A stretch of 64,000 nt of DNA from an uncultured Eubacteriales bacterium (GTDB taxonomy: Bacteria; Bacillota; Clostridia; Oscillospirales; Oscillospiraceae), in NCBI GenBank assembly GCA_900545495.1, contig UQZJ01000004.1, forward strand, positions 62,001 to 126,000, written 5' to 3'. Numbering within the stretch: position 1 is the first letter of the stretch; each line of letters opens with the position of its first letter. This document shows positions 1 to 8,002 of this stretch, piece after piece. Position numbers and translations under genes: made by a program. Below the pieces are notes generated by a model. That model was given only the letters and a program-made list of their open reading frames with translations. It was not told the origin of the DNA and did not search any database.

Positions 1-1037
1 CATACCAGCGACAGCCCCAGCCCCACGCCGCCGTACTCTCTGCTGCGGGATTTGTCCACCCGGAAGAAGGGCTGGAAGATGCTTTCCCGGTACGACTCCG
101 GTATGCCGCAGCCGGTGTCCGAGACGCGGATGACCAGCCGCGCCGCCTCCTTCTGTACGGCGAGGCGCACCGTGCCGCCGGGGCGGTTGTACTTGATGGC
201 GTTCTCGGTCAGGTTGAACAGCAGCCGGTAGAGCAGCCCGTCGCTGCCGGTCATGGCACCGTCGCCGTCACAGGTCAGCGTAATGCCGTTTTTCTCCGCC
301 AGCGGCGCAAGGTCGGTGAGGATCTCCTCCATCATGGGGGCGAGCTGGATGCGGTCGCTTCGCGGCACGCTTTGCAGGGCGCTCATCTCCAGCAGCGTCT
401 TTGTCATCTGGGTCAGGCGCTCCGTCTGTTCCCGCAGCAGGGTCAGGAACTCCGCCGTCTCCGGCGGCATAGCCGGATGCTCGTCGGCGAACAGCTCGAT
501 GCGCGCCTGCATCAGCGCCAGCGGCGTGCGCAGCTCGTGGGCGGCGTTGCCGGTGAACTGCCGCTGGGCGGTAAAGCCCTCGTCCAGCCGATCCAGCATC
601 TGATTAAAGGAGCGGCTGAACTGCCGGAATTCCGGCAGCACCTCCTCGGTGATTTTCATGTCGGTCAGGTTGTTGGGCTCCACCTTCTCCACCTGGGCGG
701 CAAAGGAGTGCAGGGGTTTGAGGGCGTGGCCGCTGACGAAGTACGCCAGCACGCCGCCCAGCACCATCACCGCGGCGGTGATGTACCAGTTGGTGGTGAT
801 GAAGGATGCCTGCGCGCCGTGGACGATGATGGTCAGCTCCTGATCGTCCTCCGCCAGCTCCGGGTCGAAGAAGGCCGGCTCACCCCCGGCGGCGTCGGAG
901 AACAGGATAGAGGTGCCGATGGCGTCCATGTAGTGCCGCCCGGAACAGCCCAGCAGATAATTCATGGCCACGCAGGTGACGCCGATGAGCAGGGCGGTCA
1001 TCAGCGTGATACGCCACTGGAGAGACAGCTTTTTCAT
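1..1037 (-). CDS. Sensor histidine kinase, C-terminal end cut by window edge
   Basis: Membrane sensor kinase expected to autophosphorylate on histidine and pass phosphate to the regulator at 1034-1711. The 345 visible residues hold two membrane segments (about 9-30 and 84-102) around a short outside loop of about 55 residues, a HAMP-like stretch, the H-box AAHELRTPLA with the acceptor His near 167, the N-box NLTENAIKYN, and G boxes DTGCGIP and GVGLGLSL. Only the last part of the ATPase domain lies past base 1. Its ATG overlaps the regulator stop as ATGA, so the pair is translationally coupled. The loop is too small to name a ligand; the divergent thiol-redox operon at 1856-3871 suggests a redox or envelope signal (inference). 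Confidence 0.93.
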   Translation of the reverse strand, partial: MKKLSLQWRITLMTALLIGVTCVAMNYLLGCSGRHYMDAIGTSILFSDAAGGEPAFFDPELAEDDQELTIIVHGAQASFITTNWYITAAVMVLGGVLAYFVSGHALKPLHSFAAQVEKVEPNNLTDMKITEEVLPEFRQFSRSFNQMLDRLDEGFTAQRQFTGNAAHELRTPLALMQARIELFADEHPAMPPETAEFLTLLREQTERLTQMTKTLLEMSALQSVPRSDRIQLAPMMEEILTDLAPLAEKNGITLTCDGDGAMTGSDGLLYRLLFNLTENAIKYNRPGGTVRLAVQKEAARLVIRVSDTGCGIPESYRESIFQPFFRVDKSRSREYGGVGLGLSLV

Positions 1038-1711
1038 TGCGCCGCACCTCCCAGCAGATACCCCTCGCCGATGCGGTTGCAGATGGGGTCATAGCCCAGC
1101 GCGATGCGCAGCTTCTTCCGCAGCGCGGAGATATGCACGCGGATGGAGTTGCTGAAGCTGTCCACGCTGTTGTCCCAGACGTGCTCCATCAGCTCCTCCT
1201 GACTGACGGGGCGGCCCTGATGGAGCATCAGGTACTCCAGAATACCCGTCTCCTTCCGGGTGAGGGTCAGCGCCTGCCCATCGGCGCAGGCCGTCCGGGC
1301 GCGGGTGTCGAAGGTCAGGCTGCCGCAGGTGAGCAGCACGTCCTGCTGAGTGAACTGCCGCAGGGTCAGACTGCGGATGCGGGCCTCCAGCTCCGCCAGA
1401 TGGAAGGGCTTTGCCAGATAGTCGTTGGCGCCGGCGTCCAGTCCCTCCACCTTGTCCGCCACCTCACTGCGGGCGGAGAGGATCAGCACCGGCGTCTCCC
1501 TGTCCGTCTGCCGCAGCGTCCGCAGCACCGTCATGCCATCCTTTTTCGGCAGGTTCAGATCCAGCAGCACCAGATCGTACCGCTCCGTATCTAATAGCTC
1601 CAGTGCTTTTTCACCGTCGAAGCAGCAGTCCACGCTGTAGGCCGAGCGCCGCAGACTGCGGGCGATGGTATCGCACAGGGCGCGCTCATCCTCTACAATT
1701 AAAAGGTGCAT
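1034..1711 (-). CDS. OmpR/PhoB-family response regulator
   Basis: DNA-binding response regulator of 225 residues, the usual length. The N-terminal receiver has the acidic pair in VEDE, the phospho-acceptor Asp51 in LLDLNLP, and the conserved Lys in NDYLAKPF near 100. The C-terminal winged helix (about 127-222) has the typical ISALRKKL and IGEGYLL signatures. It is the first gene of a regulator-kinase pair. Its likely promoter is an extended -10 (TGCTATAAT on the minus strand, 1753-1761). The intergenic region shared with the divergent operon has spaced TTAAC motifs typical of sites for this family, so it probably controls itself and the operon at 1856-3871 (inference). Confidence 0.94.
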   Translation of the reverse strand: MHLLIVEDERALCDTIARSLRRSAYSVDCCFDGEKALELLDTERYDLVLLDLNLPKKDGMTVLRTLRQTDRETPVLILSARSEVADKVEGLDAGANDYLAKPFHLAELEARIRSLTLRQFTQQDVLLTCGSLTFDTRARTACADGQALTLTRKETGILEYLMLHQGRPVSQEELMEHVWDNSVDSFSNSIRVHISALRKKLRIALGYDPICNRIGEGYLLGGAAQ

Positions 1712-1752
1712 AAAAGCCCTCCTTATACTTGCATTGTGATTCTTCTGTGGCT

Positions 1753-1827
1753 ATTATAGCAGAGACAGATAAGGTTTGTGTTAAATTTTCGTTCTTAACA
1801 GGGAATTTAACTGCGCTGTGCTATGAT
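1753..1827. promoter_or_regulatory. Divergent promoter region with TTAAC repeats
   Basis: On the minus strand an extended -10, TGCTATAAT (1753-1761), serves the two-component pair. On the plus strand TATGAT (1822-1827) is a -10 for the operon starting at 1856, without a good -35. Between them are TTAA at 1781, TTAAC at 1795-1799 and TTAAC at 1807-1811, the last two 12 bp apart. Repeats of this kind next to a weak -35 fit binding by an OmpR-type activator, most simply the neighbouring regulator. Binding is inferred, not shown. Confidence 0.5.
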
Positions 1828-1855
1828 AACCGCAGAAAAAGGAAAGGGTGATGAG

Positions 1856-2002
1856 ATGAGCCATGGAAAAAAAGCGGCCGTGCAGGTTGCGCTGCTGCTG
1901 GTCGGCGTCGCCATGCTGTGCTACGGCGTTTGGCGCGGCGAGGCGGATACCGTACTGAGCAAGGCGATCAGATTATGTTTGGAGTGTGTGGGCATTGGAT
2001 AA
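1856..2002 (+). CDS. CD1871A-type small membrane protein with C-terminal CXXC
   Basis: A 48-residue protein: basic N-terminus (HGKK), one membrane helix (about 9-26) and a short tail ending CLECVGIG. The positive-inside rule puts the CXXC outside the cytoplasmic membrane. Size, the WRGEADTVLSKAI segment and the CXXC close to the C-terminus match the family named after C. difficile CD1871A, found beside 4Fe-4S membrane proteins and TlpA-like proteins in Clostridia. The start ATG follows GGAAAGGGTGATG; an earlier ATG at 1851 meets a stop after two codons. It overlaps the start of the next gene, so they are coupled. The probable role is a thiol relay between the iron-sulfur protein and the TlpA lipoprotein (inference). 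Confidence 0.85.
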   Translation: MSHGKKAAVQVALLLVGVAMLCYGVWRGEADTVLSKAIRLCLECVGIG

Positions 2003-2921
2003 GAAGACTTCGGGTGTGTCCCATCTTTTGGCCCGCTTTCGGGGCTGGATACAGGCGGGGGCGACACTGCTGACAAACATCCATCTGCCCAACTTCCTCA
2101 AGGGCGGTCTGTATCAGGGAAAGGGAAAGGCCGTCTGCGTGCCGGGACTGAACTGCTACTCCTGTCCGGCGGCCTCGGGCGCTTGCCCCATCGGGTCGTT
2201 TCAGGCGGTGGTCGGCTCGTCCAAATTCCGCTTCTCCTATTATATTACGGGCTTCCTAATTCTGCTGGGCGTGCTGCTGGGACGTGTGATCTGCGGCTTC
2301 CTCTGCCCCTTCGGATGGTTTCAGGAGCTGCTGCACAAGATCCCCACGAAGAAGCTCTCCACCAAAAAGCTGAAGCCGCTGACATACCTCAAGTATGTGG
2401 TGCTGCTGGTGATGGTGGTGCTGCTGCCGGTGCTGGTGACCAACCAGCTTGGCATGGGAGACCCCTTCTTCTGCAAGTACCTCTGCCCGCAGGGCGTACT
2501 GGAGGGCGCGATCCCGCTGTCCATGGCCAACGCCGGCATCCGGTCGGCGCTGGGCAGCCTGTTCACATGGAAGTTCATCGTGCTGCTGATGGTGATCGTC
2601 CTGAGCATCGTGTTCTACCGTCCCTTCTGCAAGTGGCTGTGTCCCTTGGGCGCGTTTTACGCCCTGCTGAACAAGGTGTCCCTGTTCCAGATGCAGGTGG
2701 ATCAGAGCAAGTGCGTCTCCTGCGGGAAGTGCGCCAAGGTCTGCAAGATGGACGTGGACGTGACCAAGAGCCCCAATCATACCGAGTGTATCCGCTGCGG
2801 CATGTGCATCCGCGCCTGCCCCACCGACGCCGTTTCTTTCCGCTACGGCTTCGGCAGCGGCAAACAGCAAAGCAAAACCGAACAGACAACAACTGAAGTA
2901 AAAACGGAGGAATCAAAATGA
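1995..2921 (+). CDS. NapH/YccM-like polytopic 4Fe-4S membrane protein
   Basis: Integral membrane electron carrier of about 308 residues with several hydrophobic helices between cysteine motifs: CYSCPAASGACP near 55, FLCPFGW near 100, KYLCPQG and KWLCPLGA, then a cytoplasmic-type double cluster CVSCGKCAKVCK and CIRCGMCIRACP near the end. This is the NapH/NosR-type arrangement that moves electrons across or along the membrane without a known fixed partner. GGAG at 1981-1984 is well spaced from a TTG at 1995; a GTG at 1986 is too close to it. It overlaps the small CXXC gene upstream and shares ATGA with tlpA downstream, so the three make one unit. Confidence 0.9.
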   Translation: MDKKTSGVSHLLARFRGWIQAGATLLTNIHLPNFLKGGLYQGKGKAVCVPGLNCYSCPAASGACPIGSFQAVVGSSKFRFSYYITGFLILLGVLLGRVICGFLCPFGWFQELLHKIPTKKLSTKKLKPLTYLKYVVLLVMVVLLPVLVTNQLGMGDPFFCKYLCPQGVLEGAIPLSMANAGIRSALGSLFTWKFIVLLMVIVLSIVFYRPFCKWLCPLGAFYALLNKVSLFQMQVDQSKCVSCGKCAKVCKMDVDVTKSPNHTECIRCGMCIRACPTDAVSFRYGFGSGKQQSKTEQTTTEVKTEESK

Positions 2922-3871
2922 ACGTGAAAAAGATCCTGTCCCTGCTGCTGGCCCTCTTGCTGGTGGGCAGCATGGCTGCCTGCGGCAATAAGCCCGCGGA
3001 GAATCAGAACAACAACGACGGCGAGCCCCAGACCGTGGAGGAGGCCAAGGCCCTCTACGACCAGCTGATGGCGCAGGAGACCGAGATCCTGACGAACAAT
3101 TCCGAGCTGTGGGAGAAGGTCTTCCTGTCCGCGGACAAGGGCATGGCCATGATGGAGTCCGGCAACAACTACGGCGATTTCCTGCTCAAGACCATTGAGG
3201 CCGCCAAGGATAAGTTCGACGAGAAGGAGCTGACGCTGCTGACGACGGGCGCCACGGAGATCAAGGACCTGGAGGACCAGATGGCTGCGCTGGAGGAGAA
3301 ATTCCCCGGCCTGCTGGACGCCCCCTCCGACGGTATGAGCGTTCCCTCGGAGGATGTCCCCTCTGACGGCATCGTCTCCGGCGGAACCACCGCCGACAGC
3401 AATGCCACCAAGTTCCCCGCCTTCACCGGCAAGGATCTGGACGGCAACGATGTCAGCAGTGACAAGCTGTTCAGCGGCAACGCCTTCACCGTGGTGAATT
3501 TCTGGTTCACCACCTGCAAGCCCTGCGTGGGTGAGCTGGGCGATCTGGACGCGCTGCACAAGGAAGCGGCCGGCAAGGGCGGCGCCGTGGTGGGCATCAA
3601 CGCCTTCACACTGGGCGGCGACGCGGCGGCCATCGCAGATGCCAAGGATGTGCTGACCAAGAGCGGCGCTACCTATCAGAACGTGTATTTCGACGCCGAC
3701 AGCGAGGCGGGCAAGTTTACGGAGAACGTCTACGCCTATCCCACCACCTATGTGGTGGATCGGAATGGCAATATCGTGGGCGATCCCATTGTGGGCGCCA
3801 TCACCGGCGACGGCCAGATGGAGGCGCTGCAGGCGCTGATCGACACGGCGCTGGCCAACGACAAGGGCTGA
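2918..3871 (+). CDS. TlpA/ResA-family thiol-disulfide lipoprotein
   Basis: Extracytoplasmic thioredoxin-fold protein of 317 residues. A lipoprotein signal ends at the lipobox SMAAC (Cys22), followed by a low-complexity linker and a helical stretch (about 35-125) that is not part of the usual TlpA fold. The thioredoxin domain starts near 165 and has the active site TTCKPC (about 199-202) and the cis-proline region AYPTTYVVD. It should reduce or exchange disulfides on exported proteins, with electrons likely coming from the two membrane proteins encoded upstream (inference). No CcdA/DsbD gene is visible here. It ends 17 bases before a strong terminator. Confidence 0.9.
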   Translation: MNVKKILSLLLALLLVGSMAACGNKPAENQNNNDGEPQTVEEAKALYDQLMAQETEILTNNSELWEKVFLSADKGMAMMESGNNYGDFLLKTIEAAKDKFDEKELTLLTTGATEIKDLEDQMAALEEKFPGLLDAPSDGMSVPSEDVPSDGIVSGGTTADSNATKFPAFTGKDLDGNDVSSDKLFSGNAFTVVNFWFTTCKPCVGELGDLDALHKEAAGKGGAVVGINAFTLGGDAAAIADAKDVLTKSGATYQNVYFDADSEAGKFTENVYAYPTTYVVDRNGNIVGDPIVGAITGDGQMEALQALIDTALANDKG

Positions 3872-3888
3872 GCAATACCATAAAAATA

Positions 3889-3938
3889 AAGCGGCTCGCC
3901 GCATCGGACTGCATGGCATCCGATGCGGCGAGCCGCTT
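3889..3938. terminator. Bidirectional terminator, tlpA-type gene / trxB
   Basis: Perfect 20-bp inverted repeat (3889-3908 and 3919-3938) with a 10-base loop. A-rich sequence lies on the left, which reads as a T-rich tract on the minus strand, and a T-rich stretch lies on the right. It sits between two convergent genes and can end transcription from both. Confidence 0.9.
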
Positions 3939-3963
3939 ATTCTCATTTGCGTGTGGGACGGCC

Positions 3964-4887
3964 TTACCGATTCTCTGCCAGATACTCCGCCGCGTAATGG
4001 GCAGCCACCGCACCGTCGGCTGCGGCGGTGACCACCTGCCGCAGCACCTTGGTGCGCACATCTCCGGCGGCGAATACGCCGGGGAGGTTGGTGCGGGTGG
4101 ATTCATCCGCCGTAATGTACCCAGCGTCGTCCAGCGCCAGTTCCTCCCGGAAAAGCGCCGTGGCGGGGGAACGCCCCACGCTGACGAACACGCCGTCGCA
4201 GGCAAGCTCCCGCTCCGCGCCTGTCTCCGTGTCCCGCAGGCGCAGTCCCGTCAGATGCGCACCGTGGAGCAGCGCGGCAACGGTGCTGTTCCAGCAGAGC
4301 TCCACATTGGGCGCGTCCAGCAGCGGCTGGTGATAGACCTTGGTGGCCCGCAGGCTGTCCCGCCGGTGGATGAGATAGACCTTTTTGGCAATGCGGGACA
4401 GGGTGAGGGCGTCTGCTGCGGCGGAGTTGCCGCCGCCCACCACCGCCACGGTCTTACCCTGATAGAACGCACCGTCGCAGGCGGCGCAGTAGTGGACGCC
4501 CCGACCCACCAGCGCGTCCTCGTCGGGGAGGCCCAGCGTGCGGGGGGAGGCGCCGGCGGCAATGACCACCGTGCGGCCGCGAAAGACGCCTGCGTCCGTC
4601 TCCAGCGTTTTGACCCTTTTGGAAAGGCGGGCCGCATAGACCTCCGCGTACTCCGTCACCGCGCCGAACCGCTCCGCACCCTGCTGCATCCTTTCGCCCA
4701 GCGTGAAGCCGTCGATGCCCTCTGCAAAGCCGGGGTAGTTGTCGATCCGCTCCGTCAGCGCCATCTGTCCGCCGGCGGTGAGCTTCTCCAGCACCAGTGT
4801 GGAAAGCCCGGCGCGGGCGGCGTAGAGGGCGGCGGTGTATCCGGCGGGGCCGCCGCCGATGACGATCATATCATATATCTGCTCCAT
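3964..4887 (-). CDS. trxB: Thioredoxin reductase
   Basis: Flavoprotein that passes electrons from NAD(P)H to thioredoxin; 307 residues, normal for the low-molecular-weight bacterial type. FAD-binding GGGPAGYTAAL lies near 12, the redox-active CAAC in HYCAACDGAFY near 133, the nucleotide-binding GGGNSAAADAL near 152, and the second FAD motif GVFAAGDVR near 272. The start follows a GGCGGAG site. It converges on the thiol-redox operon and shares its terminator, which keeps the cytoplasmic and extracytoplasmic thiol systems side by side. A second thioredoxin-reduction candidate (FTR-like plus thioredoxin) lies at 54150-54715. Confidence 0.96.
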   Translation of the reverse strand: MEQIYDMIVIGGGPAGYTAALYAARAGLSTLVLEKLTAGGQMALTERIDNYPGFAEGIDGFTLGERMQQGAERFGAVTEYAEVYAARLSKRVKTLETDAGVFRGRTVVIAAGASPRTLGLPDEDALVGRGVHYCAACDGAFYQGKTVAVVGGGNSAAADALTLSRIAKKVYLIHRRDSLRATKVYHQPLLDAPNVELCWNSTVAALLHGAHLTGLRLRDTETGAERELACDGVFVSVGRSPATALFREELALDDAGYITADESTRTNLPGVFAAGDVRTKVLRQVVTAAADGAVAAHYAAEYLAENR

Positions 4888-5082
4888 CTCCGCCTCCTTG
4901 CAGCGGCGGGCTTTCCGGGAAAAAGCCGGGGCCGCTGCCTCCTTACAGTTGATGTTGTCACTATATCGGACGTCGCCCGCCTTGTCAAGCCGACGGCTCC
5001 CGGACGGCGCGCCCGCCGCGGTATAAAATGCGGGCTTGGCGGAAAAAACCGGGAAAATTTCCGCTGAACCGTCGGAAGTTCA

Positions 5083-5145
5083 TGAGATTTTTCCTATAAC
5101 AGTGAAGTTTTTTCTATCGCCTTTTGGAATGAGAGCCGATACAAT
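5083..5145 (+). promoter_or_regulatory. mgl promoter with paired regulator-type direct repeats
   Basis: Two 15-base direct repeats, TGAGATTTTTCCTAT (5083-5097) and TGAAGTTTTTTCTAT (5103-5117), match at 12 of 15 bases and start exactly 20 bp apart, two turns of the helix. The -10 TACAAT is at 5140-5145. No -35 hexamer is seen; the second repeat ends where it should be. This is the geometry of an AraC-type activator dimer, and the YesN-like regulator at 9183 is the obvious candidate. The rest of 4888-5207 holds nothing else recognisable. Confidence 0.6.
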
Positions 5146-5207
5146 AGGGCCATACTGGCAAGGTGAGCGCATCACCTTGACCAGACAATCTTTTAGGAGG
5201 AACTAAG

Positions 5208-6308
5208 ATGAAAAAGACTCTTGCTATTCTCCTGTCCGCCGTGATGGTGCTGGCTCTGCTGGCCGGCTGCGGCGAGCAGAAGCAGCCCGATAACGGCAAT
5301 CAGGGCAACACCGACGCTTCCGAGCTGAACGTGGGCGTGTTCTACTATGACTTCTCCGACGTGTACATCTCCAGCGTCCGCAACTTCATGAACAGCCAGC
5401 TGGATGCCATGGGCGTCAAGTACACCAACTTCGACGGCGCCGGCAACCAGGCCCAGCAGACCGACCAGATCAACACCGCCATCGCCAACGGCGCCAACCT
5501 GCTGATCGTCAACATCGTGGAGACTTCCTCTCCCGACGCTGCGCAGAACGCTGTTGAGGCTGCCCGTACCGCCGGTATCCCCATCATCTTCTTCAACCGC
5601 GAGGTTGCTGACGAAGTGGTGAGCAGCTACGACAAGTGCGCCTTTGTTGGCACCAACGCTCCCGAGGCCGGCCACATGCAGGGTCAGCTGGTGGGTGAGT
5701 ACCTGCTGGCTCACTATGACGAGGTCGACCTGAACGGCGACGGCCAGATCACCTACGTGATGTTCAAGGGCCAGGAGGGCAACGCTGAGGCCGAGGCCCG
5801 CACCCAGTTCGGCGTCGAGGATGCCAACGCTGTTCTGACCGCTGCCGGCAAGCCCGAGCTGGTTTACTACAACGCTTCCGCCACCGATAAGTATCTGGTC
5901 GACCAGAACGGCAAGTGGTCCGCTCAGGCTGCCAACGACTACATGGCCACCATCCTGCCCGAGTACTCCGAGGCCAACGGCAACATGGTCGAGCTGATCA
6001 TCTGCAACAACGACGGCATGGCCGAGGGCGCTGTCTCTGCTCTGCAGGGCGCCGGCTACAACAACGGCGAGGGCAAGACCATCCCCGTGTTCGGCGTGGA
6101 TGCTACCGATTCCGCCAAGCAGCTCATCAACGAGGGCAAGATGACCGGTACCATCAAGCAGGACGCTGAGGGCATGGCCTCCACCATCCTGAACCTGGTC
6201 AGCAGCGTGAAGGACGGCGGCAACCTGATGGACAACACCGCTTCCTTCAACGTCGATGAGGGTGTTGCCAAGATCCGCGTGCCTTACGCCACCTACACCG
6301 GCGAATAA
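5208..6308 (+). CDS. mglB: Galactose/methyl-galactoside ABC transporter, substrate-binding lipoprotein
   Basis: Extracytoplasmic sugar-binding protein of 366 residues. Signal peptide with lipobox LLAGC (Cys23) anchors it to the membrane; a Gln/Asn-rich linker follows. The mature part is a type-1 periplasmic binding fold resembling MglB: DQINTAIANGANLLIVN, FFNREV near 130, and the hinge region around CNNDGMAEGAV. ATG follows TTTTAGGAGGAAC. It is the first gene of mglB-mglA-mglC. A hairpin directly after it (6349-6381) would raise its level over the membrane components, as is usual for binding proteins. Galactose rather than ribose is supported by the gal genes downstream. Confidence 0.92.
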   Translation: MKKTLAILLSAVMVLALLAGCGEQKQPDNGNQGNTDASELNVGVFYYDFSDVYISSVRNFMNSQLDAMGVKYTNFDGAGNQAQQTDQINTAIANGANLLIVNIVETSSPDAAQNAVEAARTAGIPIIFFNREVADEVVSSYDKCAFVGTNAPEAGHMQGQLVGEYLLAHYDEVDLNGDGQITYVMFKGQEGNAEAEARTQFGVEDANAVLTAAGKPELVYYNASATDKYLVDQNGKWSAQAANDYMATILPEYSEANGNMVELIICNNDGMAEGAVSALQGAGYNNGEGKTIPVFGVDATDSAKQLINEGKMTGTIKQDAEGMASTILNLVSSVKDGGNLMDNTASFNVDEGVAKIRVPYATYTGE

Positions 6309-6348
6309 GCCAAAGGCTTAGTCTCTCGCCCCATTTGAAGCACCAAGG

Positions 6349-6381
6349 AAAGCGGGGCTGTCGGTTCGACAGCCCCGCTTT
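6349..6381 (+). terminator. mglB-mglA intercistronic hairpin
   Basis: Perfect 15-bp stem (6349-6363 with 6367-6381) and a 3-base loop, followed only by TTTACATC, so a weak terminator. It probably stops part of the transcripts or stabilises the mglB message, leaving lower expression for mglA and mglC. Confidence 0.75.
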
Positions 6382-6487
6382 ACATCGCAGGCGGTTCGTT
6401 TACCGAGCCGCTTTTGACCCGCAGAGGAGCGGACTGTGCGGCGCTGTGTAGCGCTGCGGAAATAATGCAGACAGGAGGAAAACGCAT

Positions 6488-7987
6488 ATGGAGCAGCCGG
6501 CATTGCTGGAAATGCGGGATATCACAAAGGAATTCCCGGGTGTCAAGGCGCTGGACGGCGTTTCCCTTACCGTCCGGCCCGGTACCGTCCATGCTTTGAT
6601 GGGCGAGAACGGCGCGGGAAAATCCACGCTGATGAAGTGCCTGTTTGGCATCTATGCCAAAAACAGCGGCACCATCATTTTGGACGGCAAGGAAGTTGAT
6701 TTCAAAAATTCGAAGGAGGCGCTGGAAAACGGCGTCGCCATGGTCCATCAGGAGCTGAATCAGGCGCTGACCCGCAGCGTGATGGACAACCTGTGGCTGG
6801 GCCGCTACCCCAAGACGGGCGGCATTATGGTCAGCGAGTCCACCATGCGTAAGCGCACGCGGGAGGTCTTTGAGGAGCTGGATGTGCATGTGGACCCCAA
6901 GGCCATCATGTCCACGCTGCCCGTCTCCCAGCGGCAGATGGTGGAGATCGCCAAGGCCGTCAGCTACAACGCCAAGGTCATCGTGTTCGACGAGCCGACC
7001 TCCTCTCTGACGGAGGCCGAGGTGGAGCACCTGTTCCGCATCATCAATATGCTGCGCCAGCGCGGCTGCGGCATTATCTATATCAGTCACAAGATGGATG
7101 AGATCCTCCGCATCAGCGACGAGGTCACCATCATGCGCGACGGTCAGTGGGTGGCCACCCGCCACGCCAAGGACCTGACCATGGGCGAGATCATCAAGCT
7201 GATGGTGGGCCGTGAGCTGACCAACCGCTTCCCGCCCAAGGACAATGTACCCGGCGACGTGATCCTGGAGGTAGAAAACCTGTCCGGTAAGTATACCCGT
7301 CTGAAGGAGGCCAGCTTCCAGCTCCGCAAGGGCGAGGTGCTGGGCATCGCCGGACTGGACGGCTCCGGCCGCACCGAGGTGCTGGAGAACCTGTTCGGCG
7401 CCATGACCAAGGGCAGCGGCACCATCCGCCTCCATGGCAAGGAGATCAAGAACAGATCCCCCCGGGAGGCCATCAAGAACGGCTTCGCCCTGCTGACGGA
7501 GGAGCGCCGTGCCACAGGTATTTTCGGCATCCGTGACATCAAGGAGAACACGGTGATCTCCAGCCTGAATAACTATCTGCGCGGCGGCATCTGCCTCAGC
7601 GAGAAGGCCATGAAGAAAGATACCGACTGGGCCATTCAGGCTATGCACATCAAGACTCCCAGTCAGTCCACGCAGATCCGTTCGCTCTCCGGCGGCAACC
7701 AGCAGAAGGTCATTATCGGCCGCTGGCTTCTGACGAAGCCGGAGATCCTGCTGCTGGACGAGCCCACCCGCGGTATCGACGTGGGCGCTAAATACGAAAT
7801 TTACCAGCTTATCCTCGACCTCGCCAAGGAGGGGAAGGGTGTCATCGTGGTGTCCTCCGAGATGCCGGAGCTGCTGGGCATTTGTGACCGTATTCTGGTC
7901 ATGTCCAACGGCATTCTGGCCGGCGAGGTGGATGCACGCAGCACCAGTCAGGAGGAGATCCTGACGCTGGCGGCCAAATATGTGTAA
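6488..7987 (+). CDS. mglA: Galactose/methyl-galactoside ABC transporter, ATP-binding protein
   Basis: Dual ABC ATPase of 499 residues, the standard MglA/RbsA length. The N-terminal half has Walker A GENGAGKS (about 38-45), the signature VSQRQMVEIAKAV and Walker B VIVFDEPTSS. The C-terminal half has the degenerate Walker A GLDGSGRTEV typical of this family, the signature LSGGNQQKVIIGRWL and LLLDEPTRGIDVG. It powers sugar uptake through MglC. ATG follows AGGAGGAAAACGC; the stop is 15 bases from mglC. Confidence 0.95.
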   Translation: MEQPALLEMRDITKEFPGVKALDGVSLTVRPGTVHALMGENGAGKSTLMKCLFGIYAKNSGTIILDGKEVDFKNSKEALENGVAMVHQELNQALTRSVMDNLWLGRYPKTGGIMVSESTMRKRTREVFEELDVHVDPKAIMSTLPVSQRQMVEIAKAVSYNAKVIVFDEPTSSLTEAEVEHLFRIINMLRQRGCGIIYISHKMDEILRISDEVTIMRDGQWVATRHAKDLTMGEIIKLMVGRELTNRFPPKDNVPGDVILEVENLSGKYTRLKEASFQLRKGEVLGIAGLDGSGRTEVLENLFGAMTKGSGTIRLHGKEIKNRSPREAIKNGFALLTEERRATGIFGIRDIKENTVISSLNNYLRGGICLSEKAMKKDTDWAIQAMHIKTPSQSTQIRSLSGGNQQKVIIGRWLLTKPEILLLDEPTRGIDVGAKYEIYQLILDLAKEGKGVIVVSSEMPELLGICDRILVMSNGILAGEVDARSTSQEEILTLAAKYV

Positions 7988-8002
7988 GGAGGAGCGACTA
8001 CC

